This document shows, one piece after another, positions 8,876 through 15,325 of a stretch of DNA of 16,793 nt; position 1 is the stretch's first letter, and every line of letters begins with the position of its first letter. The notes under the pieces are model-generated. The model saw only the letters and a list, made by a program, of their open reading frames with translations. It ran no database searches and was not told where the DNA came from. Both the position numbers and the translations under genes were made by a program. Source of the DNA: Ruminococcaceae bacterium UBA6392 (lineage in GTDB: Bacteria; Bacillota; Clostridia; Oscillospirales; Acutalibacteraceae); the NCBI GenBank assembly GCA_002438685.1, contig DJQG01000071.1, forward strand, positions 26,878-43,670, given 5' to 3'.

Positions 8876-8903
8876 TTGACAGTCGGTTCGTTTGATGTAT
8901 TGT
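8876..8903 (+). promoter_or_regulatory. Predicted second promoter P2 upstream of the O-antigen-ligase-like gene
   Basis: A perfect TTGACA (8876-8881) is followed after 16 bases by TATTGT (8898-8903). Transcription would begin near 8910, about 22 bases before the ATG at 8932. If used, it rules out the GTG at 8902 as the start codon. The -10 is weaker than that of P1. Confidence 0.4.
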
Positions 8904-8931
8904 GAAAATATTTCAGACGATCGGAGAGTCA

Positions 8932-10374
8932 ATGAGGAGCATGAACTTGACAAAAAACGCGAAATTTGAAAGCGTCAGAAAAAATATTGAACATTATCTT
9001 TCCACTGATTGGTTCATGTGGGTTTGCTTCCTTATAGCCTGTTTTATCACCGTTCTGCGCGTTGAGGCTATAGGGCTTCTTATCTTTGCGGCGATTATCT
9101 GCGCCATACTCGTTTTCTGCGAGGATGTTATAGTAGCGCTTGAACCGTTTCTTTTGCTCTGCCTCTGCCTTATAAAGTGCAACAATTCTTATGACGAGTT
9201 CATCAAAATGGTCTGGCTTGCCGTCCCGGCAGCGGCGGCTATAATCTTCCATTTCAATTATTATCAGCGCAAACTGCCTCACGGCGAGCTGTTCTGGCCG
9301 ATGCTTGCAGTCTCCGTCGCAGTTACCCTCGGCGGTCTTGGCAAGATAACCGCCAAAGAATATTTCAGCTTGATGCCGATATTCTTCACTCTCGGTCTCG
9401 GCTTTGGTATGCTGCTGTTCTATAATCTCATGAACTCGCACATCCGCCTGAGAGAAAACTATTCTCTGCCGGATAAGATATCAAAAATAATGATAATCAT
9501 GGGGCTGTTCTGCTGCTTCATGATCCTCGAGTATTACGGCGAGCATCTCGATAAGGTGTTCTCGACTCACGGGCTTCTCGCTTTCCAGTGGCGCAACAAC
9601 GCCTCAACTTTTCTTATCTTCGCTCTGCCGTTTGCGTTCCTGCGTTCGATAAAGGGCAATCACGGCTGGTTCTGGGTCGGCATGCTGTTCTACGGCTGTA
9701 TGATGATAACCGGCTCGCGCGGCGGCGCAATTGTCGGCACTGCGGAAGTCATGATGTGCATGATAGCACTTCTCTGCCTCGATAAACGCCACAGGATACA
9801 TAATATTATCATAATTGCCGTCGGCATCGTGATGTTCTTCGTGTTCTTCTGGGATCTCATCTATTTCTTTCGCGATATGCTCCTGAGACTTCTTCAGATA
9901 GACGATAACGAGATAAGAGTCAGACTTATGCGCCGCGCCGTTGAGGATTTTCTTTCAAATCCTGTCTTCGGCAGGGGACTCGGATATTTCGGCAACAGAG
10001 ATGTCCATCATTCCGCAAAAGGCGCCCTGTGCTGGTATCATTCCTCGCCGTTCCAGGTTATCGGCAGCTTCGGCATAGTCGGTATCGCGGCATACGGATA
10101 TATATTCGTCGCACGTATCGTCTATTTTGCGCGCCGCAACACTCTGACAAACAAGTTTATTTTTATCGCATATATCGGCATGCAGCTGATGTCCCTCGTC
10201 AATCCGGGCTTGTTCAGTCCCGTTCCGTATCTTCTTATGATGACGCTGCTGTTTGTCATTATGGATAAGATAAAGGACGACCCAGAGGAGATAAGACTTA
10301 CGAGAAAGGCGGAGAGAAATCTTCGACGCTCAAAGAAAAAGTCTGCATCCGTGCAGACGGAAAAAACAGCATAA
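8932..10374 (+). CDS. O-antigen ligase / Wzy-like polytopic membrane protein
   Basis: The 480-residue protein has roughly 11-12 hydrophobic segments and the layout of the O-antigen ligase superfamily (WaaL/Wzy/PglL-like). That superfamily transfers or polymerises lipid-linked glycans outside the membrane. Supporting motifs are WRNNASTFLIFALPF, GSRGG (261-265), then a large extracytoplasmic loop with an RLMRRAVEDFLSNP segment and FGRGLG (346-351). H370 is the candidate catalytic histidine of the family C-terminal motif. It is followed by serine where many members have asparagine. The C-terminus is a highly basic cytoplasmic tail of about 35 residues. The ATG at 8932 has GGAGAG just upstream; a GTG at 8902 gives 10 more residues but no ribosome binding site. 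The gene has its own promoters and terminator and no glycosyltransferase neighbours. Its glycan substrate is therefore unknown: teichoic acid, capsule or protein glycosylation are all possible. Confidence 0.8.
   Translation: MRSMNLTKNAKFESVRKNIEHYLSTDWFMWVCFLIACFITVLRVEAIGLLIFAAIICAILVFCEDVIVALEPFLLLCLCLIKCNNSYDEFIKMVWLAVPAAAAIIFHFNYYQRKLPHGELFWPMLAVSVAVTLGGLGKITAKEYFSLMPIFFTLGLGFGMLLFYNLMNSHIRLRENYSLPDKISKIMIIMGLFCCFMILEYYGEHLDKVFSTHGLLAFQWRNNASTFLIFALPFAFLRSIKGNHGWFWVGMLFYGCMMITGSRGGAIVGTAEVMMCMIALLCLDKRHRIHNIIIIAVGIVMFFVFFWDLIYFFRDMLLRLLQIDDNEIRVRLMRRAVEDFLSNPVFGRGLGYFGNRDVHHSAKGALCWYHSSPFQVIGSFGIVGIAAYGYIFVARIVYFARRNTLTNKFIFIAYIGMQLMSLVNPGLFSPVPYLLMMTLLFVIMDKIKDDPEEIRLTRKAERNLRRSKKKSASVQTEKTA
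10341..10358 (-). terminator. Perfect hairpin in the 3' end of the ligase-like gene, terminator-like on the minus strand
   Basis: GTCTGCA (10341-10347) and TGCAGAC (10352-10358) form a perfect 7-base-pair stem with a TCCG loop. On the minus strand it is followed by TTTTTC, the arrangement of an intrinsic terminator. On the plus strand it lies within the codons for the basic tail and has no U-run. No minus-strand gene upstream of it is apparent, so it may only matter for antisense transcripts, or be chance. Confidence 0.3.
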
Positions 10375-10382
10375 CAAAAAGA

Positions 10383-10406
10383 CGGCACATCATTGTGCCG
10401 GTTTTT
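10383..10406 (+). terminator. Intrinsic terminator after the O-antigen-ligase-like gene
   Basis: CGGCACA and TGTGCCG form a 7-base-pair stem around a TCAT loop (10383-10400), and a five-T run follows at 10402-10406. It starts 9 bases after the stop codon and separates this gene from the decarboxylase-like gene. An A-rich run on the left suggests weak activity in the opposite direction too. The downstream gene therefore needs its own promoter; only a TTTAAT at 10421-10426 with a poor -35 is visible. Confidence 0.8.
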
Positions 10407-10447
10407 GCTCGAATAAAAGCTTTAATGGTTTAAAGGAGGAAATTTTC

Positions 10448-10990
10448 ATGAGCTTTTTACCTATGACAGAGTACGAAAGTTCATCGGAAGAGGTCAAAAG
10501 GGAGTACGAAGACCAGATAGCAAAGCACGGACGCATCACCAACATGAAGCGCACTCTGCTTCACAATGTCCCTGCATTCAAGGCATATATGGAGTGGTAC
10601 ACGCTCTATGATCAGCTTGTGCCGGTCATTGGCGACCGTGCAATATCGCTGTTCTCCCACGCTATATCTGAGGGCAACGAGTGTCTGATATGTTCGATCT
10701 TTTTCAGAAAAATACTTATCGATTCCGGCGACGATCCGGACAACCCGCATCTGTCGGATACCGAAAAGCTGCTCGTCGATTTCGGCGGCGCCATCTGCAA
10801 AGATCCGCACAAAATACCCGACGAGATATACAATAAGCTTTCCGAGCGTTTTTCAACCGAGGAGATAGTCCTTCTCATCGCTTTTGCCGGCATAATGTAC
10901 GCTACGAATCTGTTCAATACCGTCGCAAAGGTTCCGCTCGACGAAGTGCTCTACAAATACCGCAAAAAGGGAGATACCCGTAATGTCTGA
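10448..10990 (+). CDS. Carboxymuconolactone decarboxylase / AhpD-like family protein
   Basis: The 180-residue, mainly helical protein resembles the CMD/AhpD-like fold. The best marker is a CxxC pair, C79 and C82, in EGNECLICSIFFRK. It is preceded by a helix ending in HAISEGNE and followed by LLVDFGGAICKDP and a closing helix with AFAGIMYATNLFNTV. In AhpD-type peroxidases the second cysteine is followed four residues later by a histidine of the proton relay. Here that position is F86, so classical alkylhydroperoxidase activity is doubtful. AAAGGAGG lies 8 bases before the ATG at 10448, a very strong ribosome binding site. The last 8 bases overlap the following dehydrogenase gene, which points to coupled translation and a shared pathway. 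The substrate is not known. It could act on a carbonyl or lactone compound, or serve as a disulfide-active partner. Confidence 0.72.
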   Translation: MSFLPMTEYESSSEEVKREYEDQIAKHGRITNMKRTLLHNVPAFKAYMEWYTLYDQLVPVIGDRAISLFSHAISEGNECLICSIFFRKILIDSGDDPDNPHLSDTEKLLVDFGGAICKDPHKIPDEIYNKLSERFSTEEIVLLIAFAGIMYATNLFNTVAKVPLDEVLYKYRKKGDTRNV

Positions 10991-11786
10991 TTTTGAAAAC
11001 AAGGTTGCATTTATAACCGGCGCCGCACACGGTCAGGGCAGAGCCACCGCTCTCGCTCTCGCCAAAGAGGGTGCCGATATCGTTGCATTTGATGTGGCAA
11101 AGAAGATTGAATATCCCGCATACTCGTTCGGCACGAGCGACGAGCTCAAGAGCCTGAAAGAGGAAGTGGAAGCCCTCGGCAGAAGATGCCTTATCGCTGC
11201 GGGCGATGTCAGAGATGACAAAGCCGTTACCGACGCTGTCGACAGAGCTATCGCCGAGTTCGGCAAGATAGATATACTTTTCAATAACGCCGGTATCTGC
11301 GCCTATGCTACGGTCGATAAGATGACCGACGAAGAGTGGGACGCGATGATAGATATCAACCTCAAAGGTCCGTTTATAGTTACCCGCAGAGTCGTTCCTC
11401 ACATGATGGAGGCAAAGAGCGGCGTTATCATCAACAACTCGTCCGTTATGGGTCTGCGCGGCGGCAACAGGCTTTCGCACTATACCGCTTCAAAATGGGG
11501 ACTCACGGGTCTGACAAAAGCGTGGGCTATCGAGCTTGCACCCTATAATATCCGCGTTGTCAGCATCCACCCGACGGGAGTAAACACTCCCATGAACGAC
11601 GGCCTTGCGGCTCTCGAGCATTCGACTCCGCTTGAAATCGCCGAGCGTTCCGCAGGCAATCTTCTGCCTGTGCCGTGGATCGAGCCCGAGGATGTCGCGA
11701 ATATGGTTCTCTATATCGCAAGCGACAAGGCGCGCTATGTGACCGGCTCTCAGTTTGTGCTCGACGCAGGACTTCTGAGCGTGTGA
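10983..11786 (+). CDS. Short-chain dehydrogenase/reductase of the mycofactocin-associated type
   Basis: The 267-residue Rossmann protein should oxidise an alcohol or reduce a ketone. It has TGAAHGQG (12-19) for the dinucleotide, D37 after the second strand (NAD rather than NADP), NNAG (101-104), and the catalytic set S154, Y167 and K171 (YTASK). The glycine-motif variant GQGR and an extra segment at about 39-68 (EYPAYSFGTSDELK onward to EALGRR) are characteristic of the mycofactocin-coupled and carveol-dehydrogenase-like SDR group. In that group the insertion covers a tightly held NAD. This subgroup call is from remembered family features, not a search. No mycofactocin genes are in the window. 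The start ATG lies inside the upstream CMD-like gene (8-base overlap), with GGGAGA 8 bases before it. The pair likely forms a two-gene unit. The substrate is unknown. Confidence 0.88.
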   Translation: MSDFENKVAFITGAAHGQGRATALALAKEGADIVAFDVAKKIEYPAYSFGTSDELKSLKEEVEALGRRCLIAAGDVRDDKAVTDAVDRAIAEFGKIDILFNNAGICAYATVDKMTDEEWDAMIDINLKGPFIVTRRVVPHMMEAKSGVIINNSSVMGLRGGNRLSHYTASKWGLTGLTKAWAIELAPYNIRVVSIHPTGVNTPMNDGLAALEHSTPLEIAERSAGNLLPVPWIEPEDVANMVLYIASDKARYVTGSQFVLDAGLLSV

Positions 11787-11796
11787 TTTAAAATTC

Positions 11797-11828
11797 AAAA
11801 AGGCTGCATCGTGAAATGCGACCTTTTT
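11797..11828. terminator. Bidirectional terminator between the SDR gene and the tandem-ACT gene
   Basis: AAAAAGG (11797-11803) pairs with CCTTTTT (11822-11828). An inner stem TGCAT/ATGCG, with one G-U pair and one C-A mismatch, closes a CGTGAA loop. A-run on one side and T-run on the other make it work for both converging genes. It begins 10 bases after the SDR stop and ends 15 bases before the stop of the minus-strand lysine cluster. Confidence 0.75.
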
Positions 11829-11843
11829 CTATGCTTATTATTT

Positions 11844-12305
11844 TTATTCAAACTCTTTCTTTATTGCCGCGACCGTCGCGTCAACATCGGCTTTGACAAC
11901 GAGCAGAGATATCTCGGTCTCCGATGTGTTTACCATTCTTATGTCGCACCCCGCGTCCGCGGCGGCTTTGAATACCCGCGCCGCAACGCCCGGCTGTCCC
12001 TCCATTTCAGCTCCGCTAACGGATATCTTGCAGTTGCCGGAGCTGACGCTTATTTTTATCTTTTTGTTTTCGGCTCTGAGCTGAGTCGCTATCTCGAGCA
12101 CGCCGCCGAAATCGTCGTCGCTGACTGTGAATGAAAGCCCCGCATGAGAACTGTTCGGCAGAAACTGCGAAATCATGTCAACATCTATTTCAGCTTCGGC
12201 AATCTTTTCGAAGATGCCTGCAATGAAGCTTATGTCGGCGGGGGAGTCGCTGAGCGAAAAAAGAGTCGCGTCCTCGCTCACGCTTATCGATTCGATTATC
12301 TTCAC
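11844..12305 (-). CDS. Free-standing tandem-ACT protein resembling the aspartokinase regulatory domain
   Basis: The 153-residue protein consists of two ACT domains, at about 5-65 and 90-152. It matches the C-terminal regulatory half of aspartokinase, including AGIFEKIAEAEIDVDMISQ in the first and PGVAARVFKAAADAGCDIRM followed by NTSETEIS in the second. No kinase domain (KFGGTS-type start) is present upstream; the preceding sequence encodes DapB. In bacilli the aspartokinase beta subunit is a similar piece made from an internal start, but here it is a separate gene. It could bind lysine or threonine and regulate a separate aspartokinase, or act as an independent sensor. The start is GTG at 12305, overlapping the dapB stop as GTGA. 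It is the last gene of the asd-dapA-dapB cluster and ends at the bidirectional terminator. Confidence 0.85.
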   Translation of the reverse strand: MKIIESISVSEDATLFSLSDSPADISFIAGIFEKIAEAEIDVDMISQFLPNSSHAGLSFTVSDDDFGGVLEIATQLRAENKKIKISVSSGNCKISVSGAEMEGQPGVAARVFKAAADAGCDIRMVNTSETEISLLVVKADVDATVAAIKKEFE

Positions 12306-13069
12306 TTCTTCGCATCCTTTCCGTCTATCATGTCGCTCATGCCGTAGAACCCCGATTCTTTATTTTGTATGAACTTCGCGGCGTTCACGGCTCCCGCTGC
12401 GAATAATTCTTTACTCTGTGCACAGTGGATGAGCTTTATCGTCTCGTTATAGCCCGCAAATATAATCTCGTGCTCGCCGACCGCCGTTCCGCCGCGTATT
12501 GAGTGTATGCCTATTTCATCGTGCGGGCGTTTTGTGCGCCGTAGATGGCGGTCATATTCGTAGTACGGCTTGTGCTCGAACTCCGATGATATCGCATCCG
12601 CGAGCATCAGAGCCGTTCCGCTCGGCGCGTCTGCTTTTTGCGCGTGGTGAGTCTCAACTATCTCTATGTCATATGTGCCGCCGAGCACTCTCGCCGCGGT
12701 TTTCGCGAGCTCGCAGAGCAGATTTATTCCGAGCGACATGTTTGCGCTGAAAAATATCGGTATCTCTTTTGCTGCTTTATAGATAAGCGCGATGTGCGCC
12801 TCGCTCAAACCCGTTGTTGCAATGACTGCCGGAGTCCTTGTGCTGACCGCATATTCGAGCAGACCCGGCAGGGCGGCAGGGGACGAAAAGTCGATTATAA
12901 CATCGACCTTTCCGTTGAAGCTGAAAGGCGAGACGAATGTCGGAAATTTACATTCGTGCCCCTCTCTGTCTATTCCTGCTGCTATTTTAATATCGTCGCG
13001 GCTGTCGGCAAAAGCGGTGACCGCTCTGCCCATGCTTCCGCAGCATCCGCTGAGCATAATATTCAGCAT
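12302..13069 (-). CDS. dapB: 4-hydroxy-tetrahydrodipicolinate reductase
   Basis: DapB reduces hydroxytetrahydrodipicolinate with NAD(P)H in the diaminopimelate/lysine pathway. The 255-residue protein has the nucleotide motif GCCGSMGRA at 8-16. The catalytic motif is H141, H142 and K145 (ETHHAQKADAPSGTAL, where the family has ExHHxxKxDAPSGTA). The substrate-binding loop is seen as GIHSIRGG, and the C-terminal FAAGAVNAAKFI segment is the usual DapB tail. Length is normal. The ATG at 13069 follows AAGGCG on the minus strand, and the dapA stop lies 40 bases upstream. The stop codon overlaps the GTG of the tandem-ACT gene. All expected residues are present, so it should be active. Confidence 0.97.
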   Translation of the reverse strand: MLNIMLSGCCGSMGRAVTAFADSRDDIKIAAGIDREGHECKFPTFVSPFSFNGKVDVIIDFSSPAALPGLLEYAVSTRTPAVIATTGLSEAHIALIYKAAKEIPIFFSANMSLGINLLCELAKTAARVLGGTYDIEIVETHHAQKADAPSGTALMLADAISSEFEHKPYYEYDRHLRRTKRPHDEIGIHSIRGGTAVGEHEIIFAGYNETIKLIHCAQSKELFAAGAVNAAKFIQNKESGFYGMSDMIDGKDAKK

Positions 13070-13109
13070 TGTTTCGCCTTACGGCACCCATGCGCCGTCC
13101 CTTTCGAGC

Positions 13110-13997
13110 TTATATCATTCCGAGGGCGGAGAGACTCTTTCTGAGCTTCTCCTTCGCCTGCGGCTGGATCTTTGTCAGCGGCAGCCTGCATGAGCCGACC
13201 TCCATGCCCATCATGTTCATCGCTTCTTTTATGGGTATGGGGTTCACATCGGAAAACAGGCTGTTACAAAGGTCGAGATATTTTAATTGAAGCTCGGTGC
13301 TCGCGGCGGTGTCGCCATCGAGGTATGTCTTGATCATATCGTGTACCGCCCCCGGTGCGATATTTGAGAGCACAGAGATAACGCCCTTTGCGCCGAGCGA
13401 CATGAACGCCGTTATCTGGTCGTCGTTTCCACTGTATATTGTTAGTTCGTCGCCGCAGAGTTTTACGGTTTGCGCGAGTGCGGAAATATCACCGTTTGCT
13501 TCCTTTGCCGCCACTATATTCTTATGCTTCGAAAGTTCATAATAGGTCTCGGGTTTTATATTCAGCCCCGTGCGGCTCGGCACATTGTAGAGAATTATCG
13601 GCGTGCTTACCCTGTCCGCAATGAAATTAAAATGCTCTATCAGCCCCGCCTGTGATGTCTTGTTGTAGTACGGCGTGACCATAAGCAGACCGTCGGCTCC
13701 GGCTCTTTCCGCGTCGTTTGAAAGCTTTAAAGCATTTTTTGTGTCGTTGCTGCCAGTTCCCGCAATGACGGGAACTCTTCTGGCAGCATATTCAACGCAG
13801 CGGCGAACGATTTGCTCGTGCTCTTCGTAGCTCAATGTCGGGCTCTCTCCGGTCGTTGCACACACAACTATGGCATCTGTGGAGTTTTCAATTTGATAGT
13901 CTATAAGCTTTTCTAACTTTTCGTAGTTTATACTTCCGTCTTTATGAAACGGCGTGACGAGTGCGACCGCCGCTCCCGTGAAAACAGCTTTCTTCAT
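13110..13997 (-). CDS. dapA: 4-hydroxy-tetrahydrodipicolinate synthase
   Basis: DapA condenses pyruvate with aspartate semialdehyde, the branch point to lysine and diaminopimelate. The 295-residue TIM barrel has the Schiff-base lysine K165 (AAKEANGD). It also has the substrate-binding threonines T48 and T49 (ATTGESPTL), Y111, Y137 (YNVPSRTG) and R142, the equivalents of E. coli T44, T45, Y107, Y133 and R138. Length and residues are standard. AGGAGG at 14006-14011 (minus strand) sits 8 bases before the ATG at 13997. That ribosome binding site directly abuts the U-rich tail of the hairpin that follows asd, so termination and dapA translation could influence each other. Feedback residues for lysine were not assessed. 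dapB follows after about 40 bases. Confidence 0.97.
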   Translation of the reverse strand: MKKAVFTGAAVALVTPFHKDGSINYEKLEKLIDYQIENSTDAIVVCATTGESPTLSYEEHEQIVRRCVEYAARRVPVIAGTGSNDTKNALKLSNDAERAGADGLLMVTPYYNKTSQAGLIEHFNFIADRVSTPIILYNVPSRTGLNIKPETYYELSKHKNIVAAKEANGDISALAQTVKLCGDELTIYSGNDDQITAFMSLGAKGVISVLSNIAPGAVHDMIKTYLDGDTAASTELQLKYLDLCNSLFSDVNPIPIKEAMNMMGMEVGSCRLPLTKIQPQAKEKLRKSLSALGMI

Positions 13998-14011
13998 AAA
14001 GCCGGCCTCCT

Positions 14012-14047
14012 AAAAAACGGAAACCGCCCGGACAGACAGCCGGGCGG
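14012..14047 (-). terminator. GC-rich terminator-like hairpin between asd and dapA
   Basis: CCGCCCGG (14024-14031) and CCGGGCGG (14040-14047) form a perfect 8-base-pair stem with an 8-base loop. On the minus strand, 8 bases after the asd stop, the stem is followed by TTTCCGTTTTTT, an interrupted U-tract reaching the dapA ribosome binding site. It should reduce read-through from asd into dapA-dapB-ACT. The interruption in the U-tract argues for partial rather than full termination. On the plus strand the same stem is followed by CTTTT. Confidence 0.6.
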
Positions 14048-14055
14048 CTTTTATG

Positions 14056-15138
14056 TTATCTGTCCATATATCCCTTTTCGCAAAGCAGCTCCGCCATGAG
14101 CACGGCTCCGCCGGCGGCGCCTCTGAGCGTATTGTGTGAAAGGCAGACAAATTTGTAATCATACTGGGTATCTTCGCGCAGACGACCGACCGAAATCGCC
14201 ATGCCGCCCTCAAGCTCTCTGTTGAGGCGAGTCTGAGGCATATTGTCCTCTTCAAAGTAGTTGAGGAACTGCTTGGGCGCGCTGGGCAGCCCGACCTGCT
14301 GAGGATATCCCTTGAAATCCTTCCAGATTTTAAGTATCTGTTCTTTTGTGGGCTTGTTTTCGAATCTTACGAATACCGCCGCCATGTGACCGTCCGATAC
14401 GGGAACGCGCAGGCACTGTGCAGTGAAGTTCGGGCTCTTTGCGGGGACTATCTCGCCGCCCTCTATCTTGCCCCATATCTTGAGCGGCTCTCTCTCGGAT
14501 TTCTCTTCCTCGCCGCCGATGTAGGGGATGACGTTGTCTATCATCTCGGGCCATGTCTCGAATGTCTTGCCCGCGCCGGAGATCGCCTGATATGTGCAGA
14601 CGAGAACATCCTTGACTCCGAACTCGGAAAGCGGGAACAGCGCCGGAACATAGCTCTGAAGCGAGCAGTTCGATTTGACGGAGATGAATCCGCGCTTTGT
14701 GCCGAGTCTCTCCCTCTGCGCCTTGATTATGTCGGCGTGATCGGGGTTGAGCTCGGGAATTATCATCGGAACATCGGGAGTGAAGCGGTTTGCGCTGTTG
14801 TTTGAAACAACCGGGCATTCGGCTTTTGCATATTTGAGCTCGAGCGCCTTTATCTCATCCTTGTTCATGTTGACCGCGCAGAAGACGAAATCGACCATCG
14901 ATGCGATTTTTTCAACATCTTTCTCCGCGTCCATGACTATCATGTTCCTGAACTTTTCGGGAATGGGCTTTTTCATGCACCATTTGGTTCCGAGAGCCTC
15001 TTCATATGTCTTGCCCGCGGAGCGTGAGCTCGCGGCGAGCGCGCAGACCTCAAACCAGGGGTGATCCTCAAGCAGGGTGGCGAACCTCTGACCGACCATA
15101 CCTGTTGCGCCTATGATACCTACTTTAAAATGCTTCAT
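14056..15138 (-). CDS. asd: Aspartate-semialdehyde dehydrogenase (archaeal/fungal-type Asd)
   Basis: Asd reduces aspartyl phosphate to aspartate semialdehyde, the precursor of lysine, methionine and threonine. The 360-residue protein starts with the NADP-binding GATGMVGQRF (10-19). The catalytic cysteine is C158 (VKSNCSLQ), and R244 and H251 (RVPVSDGH) complete the active site. The SNCS context, the late GGMAISVGRLRED segment and the length fit the branch found in archaea, fungi and many Clostridia, rather than the E. coli-type enzyme. The ATG at 15138 is preceded by GGAGGAA on the minus strand. A reading from 15249 would add 37 residues with no site and is rejected, because the family N-terminus starts at 15138. 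The gene heads the asd-dapA-dapB-ACT cluster. Its probable promoter is at 15254-15283. Confidence 0.96.
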   Translation of the reverse strand: MKHFKVGIIGATGMVGQRFATLLEDHPWFEVCALAASSRSAGKTYEEALGTKWCMKKPIPEKFRNMIVMDAEKDVEKIASMVDFVFCAVNMNKDEIKALELKYAKAECPVVSNNSANRFTPDVPMIIPELNPDHADIIKAQRERLGTKRGFISVKSNCSLQSYVPALFPLSEFGVKDVLVCTYQAISGAGKTFETWPEMIDNVIPYIGGEEEKSEREPLKIWGKIEGGEIVPAKSPNFTAQCLRVPVSDGHMAAVFVRFENKPTKEQILKIWKDFKGYPQQVGLPSAPKQFLNYFEEDNMPQTRLNRELEGGMAISVGRLREDTQYDYKFVCLSHNTLRGAAGGAVLMAELLCEKGYMDR

Positions 15139-15153
15139 GATAAAGTTCCTCCG

Positions 15154-15165
15154 AAAAACGTTTTT
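15154..15165. repeat. 12-base perfect palindrome in the asd leader
   Basis: AAAAACGTTTTT is a perfect inverted repeat just upstream of the asd ribosome binding site, which lies at 15148-15152. It could be an operator half, a structural element of the leader, or chance in an AT-rich region. It is too short and has no loop, so it is not a terminator. Confidence 0.25.
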
Positions 15166-15179
15166 GAGTGAAAAAATTG

Positions 15180-15208
15180 TTGTATTGACAGAGATTTTGC
15201 AATATAAT
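15180..15208 (+). promoter_or_regulatory. Predicted sigma-A promoter for queA
   Basis: A perfect TATAAT at 15203-15208 lies 17 bases after TTGTAT (15180-15185). An A-rich stretch upstream could act as an UP element. The start would be near 15215, giving a leader of about 110 bases before queA. A perfect TTGACA at 15185-15190 is only 12 bases from the -10, too close to be the -35. Confidence 0.5.
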
Positions 15209-15253
15209 AGTGTGTGACCTTGAAAAGAAGCTCCGTCAGGATATAACATTAAA

Positions 15254-15283
15254 ATAATACCACCAACGGATATTGCAAGTCAA
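15254..15283 (-). promoter_or_regulatory. Predicted sigma-A promoter for asd
   Basis: On the minus strand TTGACT (15283-15278) is followed after 18 bases by TATTAT (15259-15254), with TG one base before it (extended -10). Transcription would start near 15247 and give a leader of about 109 bases. That leader is too short for a lysine riboswitch. Confidence 0.5.
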
Positions 15284-15325
15284 ATACTTTTTTTAGTCTC
15301 AGGACACGAAAGCTGAGGAAAAATA

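Noticed and set aside
8832..8877. ACTGCT/AGCAGT stem followed by ATTTTT as an attenuator before the ligase-like gene
   Set aside because: The left arm coincides with the expected P1 start site, so it would be mostly outside the transcript, and the stem is only 6 base pairs with a 28-base loop.
15185..15208. TTGACA-TATAAT as a consensus promoter for queA
   Set aside because: The spacer is only 12 bases; the overlapping TTGTAT at 17 bases is the more plausible -35.
15139..15247. Lysine riboswitch in the asd leader
   Set aside because: The leader of about 109 bases is shorter than a lysine riboswitch aptamer, and I see no matching set of helices.
15139..15249. Upstream extension of asd from 15249
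   Set aside because: The family N-terminus with the GATGMVGQ motif starts at 15138 next to GGAGG. The extension runs across both predicted promoters.
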